The position numbers and the translations under genes were made by a program. From the NCBI GenBank assembly GCA_019414345.1, contig DXMF01000036.1, positions 1-49,403 of the forward strand: a stretch of DNA of 49,403 bases, in the 5' to 3' direction. The DNA comes from Collinsella sp. (lineage in GTDB: Bacteria > Actinomycetota > Coriobacteriia > Coriobacteriales > Coriobacteriaceae). Below, one piece after another: positions 1-8,280 of the stretch (the stretch's first letter is position 1; the number at the start of each line of letters is the position of its first letter). The notes under the pieces are model-generated. The model was not told where the DNA came from. It did no database searches and worked only from the letters and a program-made list of their open reading frames with translations.

Positions 1-755
1 GCCTGAGTCTTAGCCCATTCCTTGGCCTGCTTAAGGGCATTCTGCGCGTCAGCATTTTCACCCTGCTCGGTGCCATTCTGGCCCGCGCCAAAGATGTAGG
101 CAGAGACCGTCATCGTGGGAGCCTGTTTCGGGTCAGTAGTAGTCTCGACAACATCGGTGTTGTTCATGGCAGAGGGAATCGTCACGGCAGTGAAAAGCTC
201 ATCGGTATAAACGTCCTGCTCTGCTTTGTTGGCTTCGAGCTTTGCAGGCAGGTTCTCTGCGGCAGAGTTCTTGGAGTACATAAACAGACCGCTCACGTAC
301 TGGTTGCCAGAGTTGTCAGATTGGTTGGTCTTGACTTGACCCTCAACGGGCTTCCAATTCGTATTTTTGAGCGTAAAGTACGGGGTCTTTTCAAGGCTGG
401 TGCCAGGCTTGACGATGGCATTCTTTACGTAAATGAATACGTATGCATCATCAGAGCCAGCCTTGATGCCGACATTGGGGTTCTTGGCCACAGTGGCGCC
501 AGGAACCATCTTGGAGTTGGCAACCCACTGGGTCTCGAACAGGTAGGCCTTTTCAGTGTTCGGATTATCGGGGTCCGGTTTCTCGGGATCGGTCGGATCA
601 GGCTTGTTTTCCGGGTGGCCAAAGCTACCCACCGTGAACACGTTGTCAATGTGCTCCTGCGCCGTCAGCCATGCATAGGTACCCACACCGGCGGCCATCA
701 CCAACAGCAGCAGGGCGGCAATGATGCCGTAGCGCTTTTTCTTCTTGTTTTCCAT
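1..755 (-). CDS. SipW-dependent TasA/camelysin-like secreted protein (3' end cut off by window)
   Basis: The frame reads open from an ATG at 755 to base 1 (about 251 residues), so the C-terminus lies outside the window. It starts with five basic-leaning residues (MENKKKKRYG), a hydrophobic helix and then GVGTYAWLTAQEHIDNVFTVGSF, which is the typical N-terminus of proteins processed by SipW-type signal peptidases (TasA, CalY/camelysin). A Pro/Asp-rich spacer follows near residues 55-70, then a beta-rich body. An AGGAAG ribosome site precedes the ATG. It sits 71 bp downstream of a SipW-type peptidase on the same strand, so the two probably form an operon in which the peptidase matures this protein. 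Known TasA relatives form surface or biofilm-matrix fibres; that role here is inference. Confidence 0.8.
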   Translation of the reverse strand, partial: MENKKKKRYGIIAALLLLVMAAGVGTYAWLTAQEHIDNVFTVGSFGHPENKPDPTDPEKPDPDNPNTEKAYLFETQWVANSKMVPGATVAKNPNVGIKAGSDDAYVFIYVKNAIVKPGTSLEKTPYFTLKNTNWKPVEGQVKTNQSDNSGNQYVSGLFMYSKNSAAENLPAKLEANKAEQDVYTDELFTAVTIPSAMNNTDVVETTTDPKQAPTMTVSAYIFGAGQNGTEQGENADAQNALKQAKEWAKTQ

Positions 756-826
756 CGTTCTCTTCCTTTCGAAAATCGACTTCCCCGGCAACGGCCCTTG
801 CCGTTGCCGACACCTCTCCCCTGCCG

Positions 827-1384
827 CTATGAACGCCGCTCCCTCGCATGCGCGCGGGCATGCTTGCCCGCAGGCTCGTCGGGAACCACCCGATCGAGCA
901 CTATCGACGCCGCGACCAGCAGCGCCAGAACGGCCACCACAACAAGCAAACCGGGCATCGTCGTGCAATATGCGTTAACGAAGCCCAGGTAAGGGACACA
1001 AAAAGAGACAGTGCCGATCACGCGTGAAAAAGGCGTCTGCTCGGCATCGTGCATGATGGTTCCATCTGCATTTTTGTTTGCGATTCCCTGCGTGCCGATC
1101 GTCTGCGCGGCAGGGTCGATCTCGTACACCTGGTGCGTCACCACGGCGCCGTCCGATCGGTAAAAGGTTGCATTGTCGCCCACGGTAATATCCGTTGGCT
1201 CAACCTGGCGGACAAACACCATGGAGCCAACGGGAAGATCGGGTTCCATAGAGCCCGAAAGCACAGCAAAGGGCATGTATCCAAATGCGCGAGGCACAAA
1301 AGAAACAACGGCAAGGGCTATGACAAGCGCGAACGCCAAGCTACTCAAAAGTGCAATAAATCGTTTGAGTCTACGCGCAGCCAA
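827..1384 (-). CDS. sipW: Signal peptidase I, SipW (ER-type) family
   Basis: Membrane-bound peptidase that removes signal peptides from exported proteins. The 185-residue product has an N-terminal membrane helix (about residues 9-30), the catalytic serine in SGSMEP (Ser45) and VTHQ with His84 in the place where ordinary bacterial type I peptidases have lysine. That Ser-His pair marks the SEC11/SipW class. A second hydrophobic helix lies near residues 143-168, followed by a basic tail. The only in-frame usual start is TTG at 1384, with AAGGGGG about 13 bases upstream, so the start is slightly uncertain. The TasA-like gene follows 71 bp downstream and is the likely substrate. Confidence 0.85.
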   Translation of the reverse strand: MAARRLKRFIALLSSLAFALVIALAVVSFVPRAFGYMPFAVLSGSMEPDLPVGSMVFVRQVEPTDITVGDNATFYRSDGAVVTHQVYEIDPAAQTIGTQGIANKNADGTIMHDAEQTPFSRVIGTVSFCVPYLGFVNAYCTTMPGLLVVVAVLALLVAASIVLDRVVPDEPAGKHARAHARERRS

Positions 1385-2124
1385 AGTGATAATTCATCCC
1401 CCTTGAGGACCTATTCGACCCATCCAAAGGTCAGCAAGTTTCAACAGGAACCGCAAGGCGCTTGAAAAGTGAGTCCGAAATAAGCCATTTGGAATCTTTT
1501 CGTAATAAAAACATAGCGATGTGCTACACATTTTTCAATGTTTTGTCGCTAAATGCTACCTATTTTGGCGTAAGTGGTCATTTATCACCAAATTAGTCTG
1601 TTTTATCCAATATCTGTGACTAACCCCCTACGCAACTTCCCCATAGAGGGATCATTTTTTTGCGAAACTAAAATAATGGTACCCCCCCCCCACATTAAAA
1701 CAAACTGCTGGAAGCGCCATTTATTTCCGACCCCTTTTACTAGAGTTTTTATGACAACCTCATGTAGTTCGCAGCCCATAACCCTCTGAAAACCGTGTCC
1801 CAGAATTCCCGTCCGGAGTGGGATGCGGCTTCCGCTTGTGGCCCCGTTGGGAAGCCGTATCCCGCTTCGATCACAAATTCCGGGTCGCACTTTCCGCCAA
1901 GACCCTCAACCGGAAACTACATCCCATTTCTCGACCGAATGCTGGGATGTAGTTTCCACAGAGCCCTTCACCGGGAAACCGCATCCCATTCCAAAGGCAA
2001 ATTCCGGGACGCAGCTTCCGCAACCCCACCCATCCGGAAATCCCATCCCACTCCGCACACATCCGGGCATAGAACAATCAGCTTACTAGGCCTTCCATCA
2101 ATAAAGGGGCGCCCTCGTGTCATG
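1385..2124. other. Long non-coding region upstream of sipW
   Basis: No convincing gene is seen here. The sipW-proximal 300 bases are AT-rich and contain a run of ten C at 1682-1691 plus the inverted pair TAGCGA (1514-1519) / TCGCTA (1546-1551). From about 1759 to 2049 lies a regular array of alternately inverted 14-bp motifs, described separately. Short reading frames across the array are low-complexity Pro/Ser/Thr-rich and shift frame with the 62-bp repeat period, so they are not credible proteins. Confidence 0.6.
1759..2049. repeat. Array of alternately inverted 14-bp motifs, 62-bp period
   Basis: The motif GGGATGYRGYTTCC occurs forward at 1820, 1882, 1944 and 2006 and reverse-complemented at 1850, 1912, 1974 and 2036 (first base of each 14-mer). 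Spacing is exactly 30 bp forward-to-reverse and 32 bp reverse-to-forward. A further reverse copy fits at 1788, with 12 of 14 bases or better, and a decayed forward copy fits near 1759. Spacers are 16 bp inside each forward-reverse pair and 18 bp between pairs, and are only partly conserved. Each adjacent pair could fold as a 14-bp stem with a 16-base loop. No function is known to me. Confidence 0.85.
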
Positions 2125-2152
2125 AAAAAAGCCTCGAGAACTTCGAGGCTTT
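2125..2152 (-). terminator. Rho-independent terminator of the flavodoxin gene
   Basis: Read on the minus strand, GCCTCGAAG-TT-CTCGAGGC is followed by six T, 42 bases beyond the stop of the flavodoxin gene. Confidence 0.8.
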
Positions 2153-2194
2153 CACATTTGTATTGTTTTGCACGAAGGACCGCGAACGGCGAAG

Positions 2195-2752
2195 CTACTC
2201 TCCCAGCACGGCCTTCTTGGCGGCTGCAGCCATGTTGTCCAGGTCTTCCTTGGTGGGATGGTCCTTCGCGGCAACCCAGTTGTCGAGCAGCATCTTAAAT
2301 CGGGCGTTTTCGGGATCTTGCTCGAGCATGGCCTCGTAGCGCTGCTTGACCGCGGGGCCCATCTTGCCCTGGCACATCGCCCAGCCCGCAAGCTCGGCAT
2401 CCTCGGCCAGATTGGAAGTTATGCGGTCAACAATCTGCTGGTAATAGCTCTGGTCGGCCCCAAAGCCGCAGGTGCCAAACAGGAACACGCGCTTGCCGTG
2501 CAAGGCGGAGAGCAACGCCGCGACCGAAGGCGTGCACGCGCCCTTGTCGCACCAAAAACCGACGAGCACCGTGTCGGCCGCGCAGGCGCCCTGCGCCTCG
2601 AGCGCAACCTGATCTGCATCCGCATCGTCGCTCAACGCCGCGGCATGGACAAACTCAACGCCCGCAGCCTGCAGAGCGCGCTTGATCGCGCCCGAAACCA
2701 TCCTGGTATTACCGCTCTTGCTGTTAACCACCAAAGCGCACGTCATAGTCAC
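2195..2752 (-). CDS. Flavodoxin family protein, BilS-like
   Basis: A 185-residue FMN-binding electron-transfer protein. Residues 1-25 carry the flavodoxin phosphate-binding loop (NSKSGNT, residues 10-16). The middle has VGFWCDKGAC and FLFGTCGFG, then GWAMCQGKMGPAVKQRYEAML. This pattern matches the flavodoxin subgroup annotated as BilS, which accompanies the bilirubin reductase BilR in gut bacteria. No bilR-like or other redox gene lies next to it here, so the electron acceptor is unknown. It appears to be a single-gene unit with its own terminator; the start at 2752 is followed by MTMTCALVV. Family call is firm; the bilirubin link is inference. Confidence 0.8.
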   Translation of the reverse strand: MTMTCALVVNSKSGNTRMVSGAIKRALQAAGVEFVHAAALSDDADADQVALEAQGACAADTVLVGFWCDKGACTPSVAALLSALHGKRVFLFGTCGFGADQSYYQQIVDRITSNLAEDAELAGWAMCQGKMGPAVKQRYEAMLEQDPENARFKMLLDNWVAAKDHPTKEDLDNMAAAAKKAVLGE

Positions 2753-2873
2753 GCTGCCTCGTTTCCCCCAAAACTAAAGCCACTAATGCAATTTATTAGA
2801 TGAATATCTTAGTACTAACGTGACAGATGTAAACCACCGTCTGTCGATTGATTAATTTGCCCCACGGGCTTGC

Positions 2874-4733
2874 TTACTGGGCGAACTGACTGCGGTAGAG
2901 CTCGGCGTAGAAGCCGCCTGCCGCTAGCAGCTCGTCGTGTGTGCCGCGCTCGATAATCTGGCCGTCGCGCATGACCAGAATGCAGTCGGCGTTGCGAATC
3001 GTCGAAAGGCGATGCGCCACAACAAAGCTGGTACGACCGGCCATGAGCTCGTCAAATGCCGCCTGCACCTGCAGCTCGGTGCGGGTATCGATGCTCGACG
3101 TCGCCTCGTCCAGCAGCAGAATCGCCGGATCGGTGAGCATGACGCGCGCGATGCACAGCAGCTGTTTTTGACCCTGGCTAAACGTGCCGCCGTCCTCGCC
3201 GATCACCGTGTCGTAGCCGCCTGGCAGCTGCACGATAAACTTGTGCGCATGCGCGCGCTTGGCGGCCTCGATAACCTGTTCGCGTGTGGCATCGGGACAA
3301 CCGTAGGCGATGTTTTCGGCCACGGTGCCCTCGAACAGCCAGGTATCTTGCAGCACCATGCCAAAGGCGCGGCGCAGGCTTGCGCGCGTGTAGTCACGCG
3401 AGGAACGGCCATCGACCGCAATGCGACCGGCATCGATATCGTAAAAACGCAGCAGCAAATTGATGAGCGTTGTCTTGCCGCAGCCTGTGGGGCCAACGAG
3501 GGCAAAGCGCATGCCGGGCTTAGCCTCGATGCAGATGTCCTGCAGCAGCTTGCGGTCGGGCACGTAGCTAAAGTCCACGTGTTCAAAGGTCACCTCGCCC
3601 TGCGGGGCGGCAAGCTCCACGGCATCTGGCGCATCGGGCTCCTGCTCGCGGGCATCGAGCAGTGCAAAAATGCGGCGCGCCGAGGCGTACGCGGTCTGGA
3701 TCTGCGTAATGACGTTGGTAACCTCGTTGAACGGCTTGGTGTACTGGTTGGCGTAGGACAGGAAAATCTGCACGCCGCCCACCGTGAGCGCCGCCGGCAC
3801 GCCCGTGATCACGCCCACGCAGCCGATCACAGCGACAACGGCGTAGATGATGTTGTTGATAAAGCGCGTGCCGGGATTAGAAAGCGAACCCATGAACTGC
3901 GCGCGCTCACCTGCCGTATAGAGCTCGGCGTTGAGCGCGTCGAAGCGCGCTTGGGCGTTGGGGCCGTAGGCAAAGGCGTCGACAAGCTTCTGCTCGCCTA
4001 CGTACTCCTCGATATGACCACCGAGCTGCCCTTGAATACGCTGCTGCGCCGTAAAGCTCTTGTTGGAAAGCTTGGCGATGGCGCCGGCCGCAAAGATGGA
4101 AAGCGGCGTGACGAGCACCACCACGAGCGTCATGGCCAGGTTAATGGAGAGCATAAACGCGAGCGTGCCCACGATGGTGATAACGCCGGTGAAAAGCTGC
4201 GTGAAGCCCTGCAGCAGACCGTCGCCCACCTGGTCGACGTCATTGACCACGCGGCTCATAAGGTCGCCGTGAGCATGGCTGTCGATAAAGCTGAGCGGCA
4301 TGCGGCTGAGCTTGTCACTTGCCTCCACGCGCATGTCACGCACCGTTTCGTAGGACAGGCGGTTGACGCAGTAGCCCTGCAGCCACTGGAAGGCCGACGC
4401 TCCCACCACGACGAGCGCGAGTTTGGTAACGAGCGGCAGCAGTGCATCGAAATCCACCTGGCCCGCGGCAACGATCAGGTCGATACCCTCGCCGATAAGG
4501 ATAGGCGTGTAGAGCTGCAGAATCACCGAGATGGCGGCGCTCACAAACGACGCCGTAAACGAGACGCGGTGCGGACGAACATAGCCCAGCAGGCGGCGAG
4601 TCACCGCACCGGCGGGATAGCGCTCGGGGTCGCCGGGCTGACGCGGACCGTCACCCAGGTCGTTGAGGTTATCGTTGCCGGACACATTGGCCGTCATCGT
4701 GGCGACCGAACCGGAAGAAGTATACGGATTCAT
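2874..4733 (-). CDS. ABC exporter half-transporter with consensus ATPase site (TMD-NBD)
   Basis: A 619-residue membrane-spanning/ATPase fusion. Six predicted helices occupy roughly residues 50-340, followed by a nucleotide-binding domain: Walker A GPTGCGKTT, signature FSQGQKQ and Walker B ILLLDEATSSID with the catalytic glutamate intact. The ATG at 4733 directly abuts the stop of the upstream half-transporter, and its AAGGAGG lies in that gene's last codons, so the two are translationally coupled. The partner has a degenerate Walker B, so together they form an asymmetric heterodimer of the TM287/288 or LmrCD type. Substrate cannot be told from sequence; multidrug export is the usual guess. 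Confidence 0.9.
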   Translation of the reverse strand: MNPYTSSGSVATMTANVSGNDNLNDLGDGPRQPGDPERYPAGAVTRRLLGYVRPHRVSFTASFVSAAISVILQLYTPILIGEGIDLIVAAGQVDFDALLPLVTKLALVVVGASAFQWLQGYCVNRLSYETVRDMRVEASDKLSRMPLSFIDSHAHGDLMSRVVNDVDQVGDGLLQGFTQLFTGVITIVGTLAFMLSINLAMTLVVVLVTPLSIFAAGAIAKLSNKSFTAQQRIQGQLGGHIEEYVGEQKLVDAFAYGPNAQARFDALNAELYTAGERAQFMGSLSNPGTRFINNIIYAVVAVIGCVGVITGVPAALTVGGVQIFLSYANQYTKPFNEVTNVITQIQTAYASARRIFALLDAREQEPDAPDAVELAAPQGEVTFEHVDFSYVPDRKLLQDICIEAKPGMRFALVGPTGCGKTTLINLLLRFYDIDAGRIAVDGRSSRDYTRASLRRAFGMVLQDTWLFEGTVAENIAYGCPDATREQVIEAAKRAHAHKFIVQLPGGYDTVIGEDGGTFSQGQKQLLCIARVMLTDPAILLLDEATSSIDTRTELQVQAAFDELMAGRTSFVVAHRLSTIRNADCILVMRDGQIIERGTHDELLAAGGFYAELYRSQFAQ

Positions 4734-6578
4734 TTAGCAGCCCTCCTTTGCGCAAACAGATGCAGGGGCGGTCTGGGCGGACGCGGGCAACGCGCTCCCT
4801 TGCTGGCCCTCGAGCTCTTCGCGGCGCAGCTGCGACTGGCAAATCTCGCGATAGAGCTGGCAGGTCGCGTACAGCTCATCGTGCGTGCCCAGGCCCGCGA
4901 CCGAACCGTGATCGAGCACGCAGATCATGTCGGCATCGCGCACGGTCGAGACGCGCTGGCTCACGATGACGGTCGTCAGCGGCAGCCCGCCCTCGGCGGC
5001 ACCGCGCACGCTGCGCTCGCGAATGGCATGACGAAGCGCCGCGTCGGTCTTAAAGTCGAGCGCCGAGGCGGAGTCGTCCATGATCAATATCTGAGGCGAA
5101 CCCACCAAGGCACGTGCGATAGTCAGGCGCTGGCGCTGGCCACCGCTAAAGTTCTTGCCGCCCGCCTCGACCGGGGCATCCAGGCCTTGGGGCTTGTTGC
5201 GCACGAATTCGCTGGCCTGCGCCATGTCGAGCGCCGCCCAGAGCTCATCGTCGGTCGCCGCCTCGTCGCGCCAGGTCAGGTTGCTGCGGATAGTACCGCT
5301 CACGAGCGACGCGCGTTGCGGAACGGTCGCAACCACATGGCGCAGCTGGTCGAGCCGCCAGGCGCGCACGTCAGCACCCATCACGCACACGCTGCCAGCG
5401 CTCGCATCGTACAGGCGCGGGATGAGCGAGACGAGCGTGGACTTGCCGCTGCCCGTGCCGCCGATAATGCCGAGCGTCTTGCCCAGTGGGAGTTCCAGGG
5501 TCACATCGTTGACGGCATTTGCCGCGCCCGCGCCAAAGGAGAAGCTCGCATGGTCAAAGCTCAGCGCGGGAACTGGGGCGGCATTGCCCGGCTTGGGCAG
5601 CGCGACCGGCTGGTTGCCCTCGTCGGTGATGCTCGGCTCACAATTGAGCACCTCGTTGATACGCGACGCGCTGGCGCTCGCCTTGGTAAAGACCACAACC
5701 AGGTTGGCGACGTACACGATGGAGGTCAGGGTCTGCGTCATGTAGTTCACAAACGCCATGACCTGACCCTGCGTGAGCTCGCCCACGTTGACCTGGATGC
5801 CGCCCACCCACAGGATGGCGCACACGCCCAGGTTCATCACCAAAAACGTAACGGGGTTAAGGATCGACGAGAGCTTGCCCACCGCGATGGCGGTATGGGC
5901 CTGGTCATCGGCGGCTTGAGCGAAGCGCTCACGCTCGTGATCTTCGCGTACAAAGGCGCGAACCACGCGGGCGCCCGAAAGGCCCTCGCGGCAAATGAGC
6001 GCGATGCGGTCGAGCTTTGCCTGCAGCTGCTTGTAGTAGGGAATGCAGCGCGCCATGACAAACCAAAACACCAGGCCGATAGCGGGCGTGCAGATCAAAA
6101 AGATGATGCCGAGCTTAAGGTCGATGGCAAGGGCCGCGCACATGGAGCCCACGGCCAAGAAGGGCCAGCGGATGAGCATGCGTACGCCCAGCGCCACAGC
6201 GAGCTGCACCTGGTTAACGTCGTTGGTGATGCGGGTGATGAGCGACGGCGTGCCGAAGCGGTCGAGCTCGGCGTAACTCAGCTTATTAATGCGCTCGTAG
6301 AGCGCACCACGGATATCGGTGCCCATGCCCTGTGAGGTGAGCGCCGCCATCTTTTGGCAGACGAGCGTAAACGAGATGCCGATCACGGCCATGGCGGCAA
6401 GCACCATGCCGTAGTGGACGACGGCGTTGACATCGTGTGCGCCGATGCCCTTATCGATCATCTGGGCAATCACCAGCGGCGTAAGCAGGTCAAAGATCAC
6501 TTCGATTAACTTGCACGCAGGGCCAATCACCATATATCGGCGAAACTTGCCACCAAAACGCCTGAGCAGCTCAATCAT
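4734..6578 (-). CDS. ABC exporter half-transporter with degenerate ATPase site (TMD-NBD)
   Basis: First gene of a two-gene exporter operon. The membrane domain spans about residues 15-310, and the NBD has Walker A GGTGSGKST, signature FSGGQRQR and a Walker B reading ILIMDDSASALD, with Asp where the catalytic Glu is expected. This substitution is the hallmark of the non-hydrolysing site in heterodimeric exporters. I place the start at the ATG at 6578 (MIELLRRFGG), which has AGGGAG nine bases upstream; a TTG 33 bases further out also keeps the frame open but lacks a ribosome site. The NBD is followed by an Ala/Ser-rich tail. Neighbour 2874-4733 is the partner. Confidence 0.9.
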   Translation of the reverse strand: MIELLRRFGGKFRRYMVIGPACKLIEVIFDLLTPLVIAQMIDKGIGAHDVNAVVHYGMVLAAMAVIGISFTLVCQKMAALTSQGMGTDIRGALYERINKLSYAELDRFGTPSLITRITNDVNQVQLAVALGVRMLIRWPFLAVGSMCAALAIDLKLGIIFLICTPAIGLVFWFVMARCIPYYKQLQAKLDRIALICREGLSGARVVRAFVREDHERERFAQAADDQAHTAIAVGKLSSILNPVTFLVMNLGVCAILWVGGIQVNVGELTQGQVMAFVNYMTQTLTSIVYVANLVVVFTKASASASRINEVLNCEPSITDEGNQPVALPKPGNAAPVPALSFDHASFSFGAGAANAVNDVTLELPLGKTLGIIGGTGSGKSTLVSLIPRLYDASAGSVCVMGADVRAWRLDQLRHVVATVPQRASLVSGTIRSNLTWRDEAATDDELWAALDMAQASEFVRNKPQGLDAPVEAGGKNFSGGQRQRLTIARALVGSPQILIMDDSASALDFKTDAALRHAIRERSVRGAAEGGLPLTTVIVSQRVSTVRDADMICVLDHGSVAGLGTHDELYATCQLYREICQSQLRREELEGQQGSALPASAQTAPASVCAKEGC

Positions 6579-6793
6579 AAAAAGGCGCTCCCTATCATCA
6601 TTCACACTCAATTCGAATCATGATAGTACGGTGAGCCCAAAAGAAGCGTAAACAACTCGTCATTTCTAATGGGGTTCGGTTTCCAAAGAAGCGGAGAGGC
6701 ACGTGCACACCCAGCCAGTGTCGGGTCGACCACTTGGTATACTTACCTTAGTGCTACCAGCCGAGCCGCCGACCCTTGAAATGAGGTGCCGAG

Positions 6794-7774
6794 ATGAACG
6801 ACATTCTCGCAAGAAGAGCAAGACGAGCAACTGTGGGCATCGCCCTTTCCGCGGCGCTTGTCGCGGGAATCGCCCCCCCCCGTAACGGCGATCGCGGCAG
6901 AAACCAGTTCCCCCACCGGTGCAGTTGCCTTGCAGACGGAAGATGCGGCCGCCGCAAAAGAAAAAGCGTATGCAGCCATGCAGGAAGCGCTCAAAAACCT
7001 CGAGGCGCAAAAAACGCCGCAAGTCCCGAAAAACTTGCGGAAATCGATGATGACATTGCCGCTTTTCAAGAGATCTACGACATGGTGGTGACGGAAGCCG
7101 CCAAACGGAGGGAACGCCTTCCCGCCATGCAAGCGAACGTCGATGCAGCCCAAGCCAAATACGATGAGGCCCACAACCGGACAAGCGGCCTTCAGGCAGA
7201 ATTAAATAAGGCAATCGACGACGGAGCTTCTAACGAAACTATTAAGCAGTTGCGAAGTAAGATCATGTCGGCAGAAAGGCGAGAAAAATCTTGTGAAGAT
7301 GATCTTCACCGCTACCAACGCCGGCTCGAAAGCCAAGAAAAACAGGTTCAGTATTTCGAAAGTGAGGCAAAGGAAGCTAAAGCCCACATCGACGAGGACA
7401 TAGCCAAGCGAAATGCGCTCCTTAGCGATTTGGAAAAGGCGCAAGCGGCCTATGACGACGCCTGCAAGGCATACGAAGAGGCAAAGGCCGCGGCAGACAA
7501 GGCCACCTCGCCCGAGATAACGAAACCCGCCGAGACGACAAAACCCTCCAGCTCAGCGCAGCCGGCCGAAACGGCACAGCCCGCCAGCTCGCCCGCGACC
7601 GGCAAAGGCGCCACGCCGAGCTCCACCAAGCAAGCGAACGCGAGTAGCGGCAAGCCCGGCAAGCTCGCAAACACGGGCGACACCGCACCGAGCGCAATCG
7701 CACTCGCAGGAATCGCCGCCGCAGGACTCGGAATAACCGCCACAGCCACACGCCGCATCAAGAACTCAAAATAG
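6794..7774 (+). CDS. Sortase-anchored coiled-coil surface protein with two compensating frameshifts
   Basis: The continuous frame encodes 326 residues: a basic N-terminus and hydrophobic signal-peptide core (1-29), a long Lys/Glu/Ala-rich coiled coil (about 75-235), a Pro/Thr/Ser-rich wall-spanning stretch, then LANTG (291-295), a hydrophobic segment and a basic tail, i.e. an LPxTG-like sorting signal. Residues 30-72 read as unrelated Arg/Cys-rich sequence. In the +1 frame the same bases give VTAIAAETSSPTGAVALQTED and a helical continuation that fits a signal cleavage site and the coiled coil. The two frame changes fall at a run of nine C (6873-6881) and a run of six A (7009-7014). One C fewer and one A more would restore a normal protein. 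RBS GAGG seven bases before ATG. Confidence 0.8.
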   Translation: MNDILARRARRATVGIALSAALVAGIAPPRNGDRGRNQFPHRCSCLADGRCGRRKRKSVCSHAGSAQKPRGAKNAASPEKLAEIDDDIAAFQEIYDMVVTEAAKRRERLPAMQANVDAAQAKYDEAHNRTSGLQAELNKAIDDGASNETIKQLRSKIMSAERREKSCEDDLHRYQRRLESQEKQVQYFESEAKEAKAHIDEDIAKRNALLSDLEKAQAAYDDACKAYEEAKAAADKATSPEITKPAETTKPSSSAQPAETAQPASSPATGKGATPSSTKQANASSGKPGKLANTGDTAPSAIALAGIAAAGLGITATATRRIKNSK

Positions 7775-7816
7775 TTGCCAGCGGTTATTGTCTTCGCCAA
7801 TCCACAAGCCCAGAGA

Positions 7817-7860
7817 CAAAAAGAGGCCCGTTTCCCCAACCCAGAGAAACGGGCCTCTTT
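7817..7860 (+). terminator. Terminator after the surface-protein gene
   Basis: A 14-bp perfect stem (7821-7834 with 7846-7859, GAGGCCCGTTTC core) with A-runs on one side and T on the other; it could act in both directions. Confidence 0.85.
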
Positions 7861-8000
7861 ACTTGTAAAAACAAATGGTAATGCCACTGTCTCTTGAAGC
7901 ACATCGCCACCGCGCTCCAAACAACGCCAACGAGCAGCATTCCTTAAGGGATAGATTTAATTAGGCTAACGCGCCTTTACGGGTGATTTTTGGACGAAGT

Positions 8001-8095
8001 GGTCCCGGTGCCGGCGGGCTGTTTGGTAGTCGAGCGATCCTGCAGGCAAAGCCGAGGACCAGCGAGGCACCAAACAGCCCGCCGGCACCGGGACC
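8001..8095. repeat. 27-bp perfect inverted repeat beside the SRP RNA
   Basis: Bases 8001-8027 and 8069-8095 are exact reverse complements (GC-rich, ending GGTCCCGGTGCC / GGCACCGGGACC), separated by 41 bases. The left edge of the SRP RNA terminator lies 13 bases away. There is no T-run, so it is not a standard terminator. Confidence 0.85.
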
Positions 8096-8108
8096 GCATC
8101 GCGGCACC

Positions 8109-8233
8109 AAAAAAGCGCCCGTGCGCTCGATGGATTCGGATGCCCGACAGAGGCTCCTTATGGCTGCTTCCTTCCGGACCTGACCAGATTCGGAACATGT
8201 CGTCATCCGAACCCATCGAACGCGCTAGGCGCT
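8109..8233 (-). ncRNA. ffs: Small bacterial SRP RNA (4.5S type)
   Basis: On the minus strand the apical domain GGTCAGGTCCGGAAGGAAGC (ending near 8168) is present with its GGAA tetraloop and asymmetric bulges, the Ffh-binding hairpin of the signal recognition particle RNA. The long stem closes with GCGCGTTCGATGG / CATCGAGCGC, placing mature ends near 8228 and 8120. A run of six T follows at 8114-8109 after a short GCGC stem. It would bind Ffh and guide membrane and secretory proteins to the translocon. Confidence 0.95.
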
Positions 8234-8239
8234 CGATAT

Positions 8240-8268
8240 ATATTACCTGCTCCCGCCCGATGGGGCAA
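8240..8268 (-). promoter_or_regulatory. Promoter of the SRP RNA
   Basis: Minus strand: -35 TTGCCC (8268-8263), a 17-bp spacer and -10 TAATAT (8245-8240). Transcription would start about 8233, at the base of the SRP RNA stem. Confidence 0.75.
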
Positions 8269-8280
8269 GACAGCTAATTT

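Noticed and set aside
1759..2049. CRISPR-like array
   Set aside because: Repeats alternate in direction, spacers are only 16-18 bp and partly conserved, and there are no cas genes.
2937..6335. An 1132-residue open frame on the plus strand
   Set aside because: It is antisense to the two ABC exporter genes, His/Arg/Ala-rich and without a domain; an artefact of high GC.
7961..8277. Several overlapping small frames around 8 kb
   Set aside because: They lie on the SRP RNA and the palindromes; the RNA explains the conservation.
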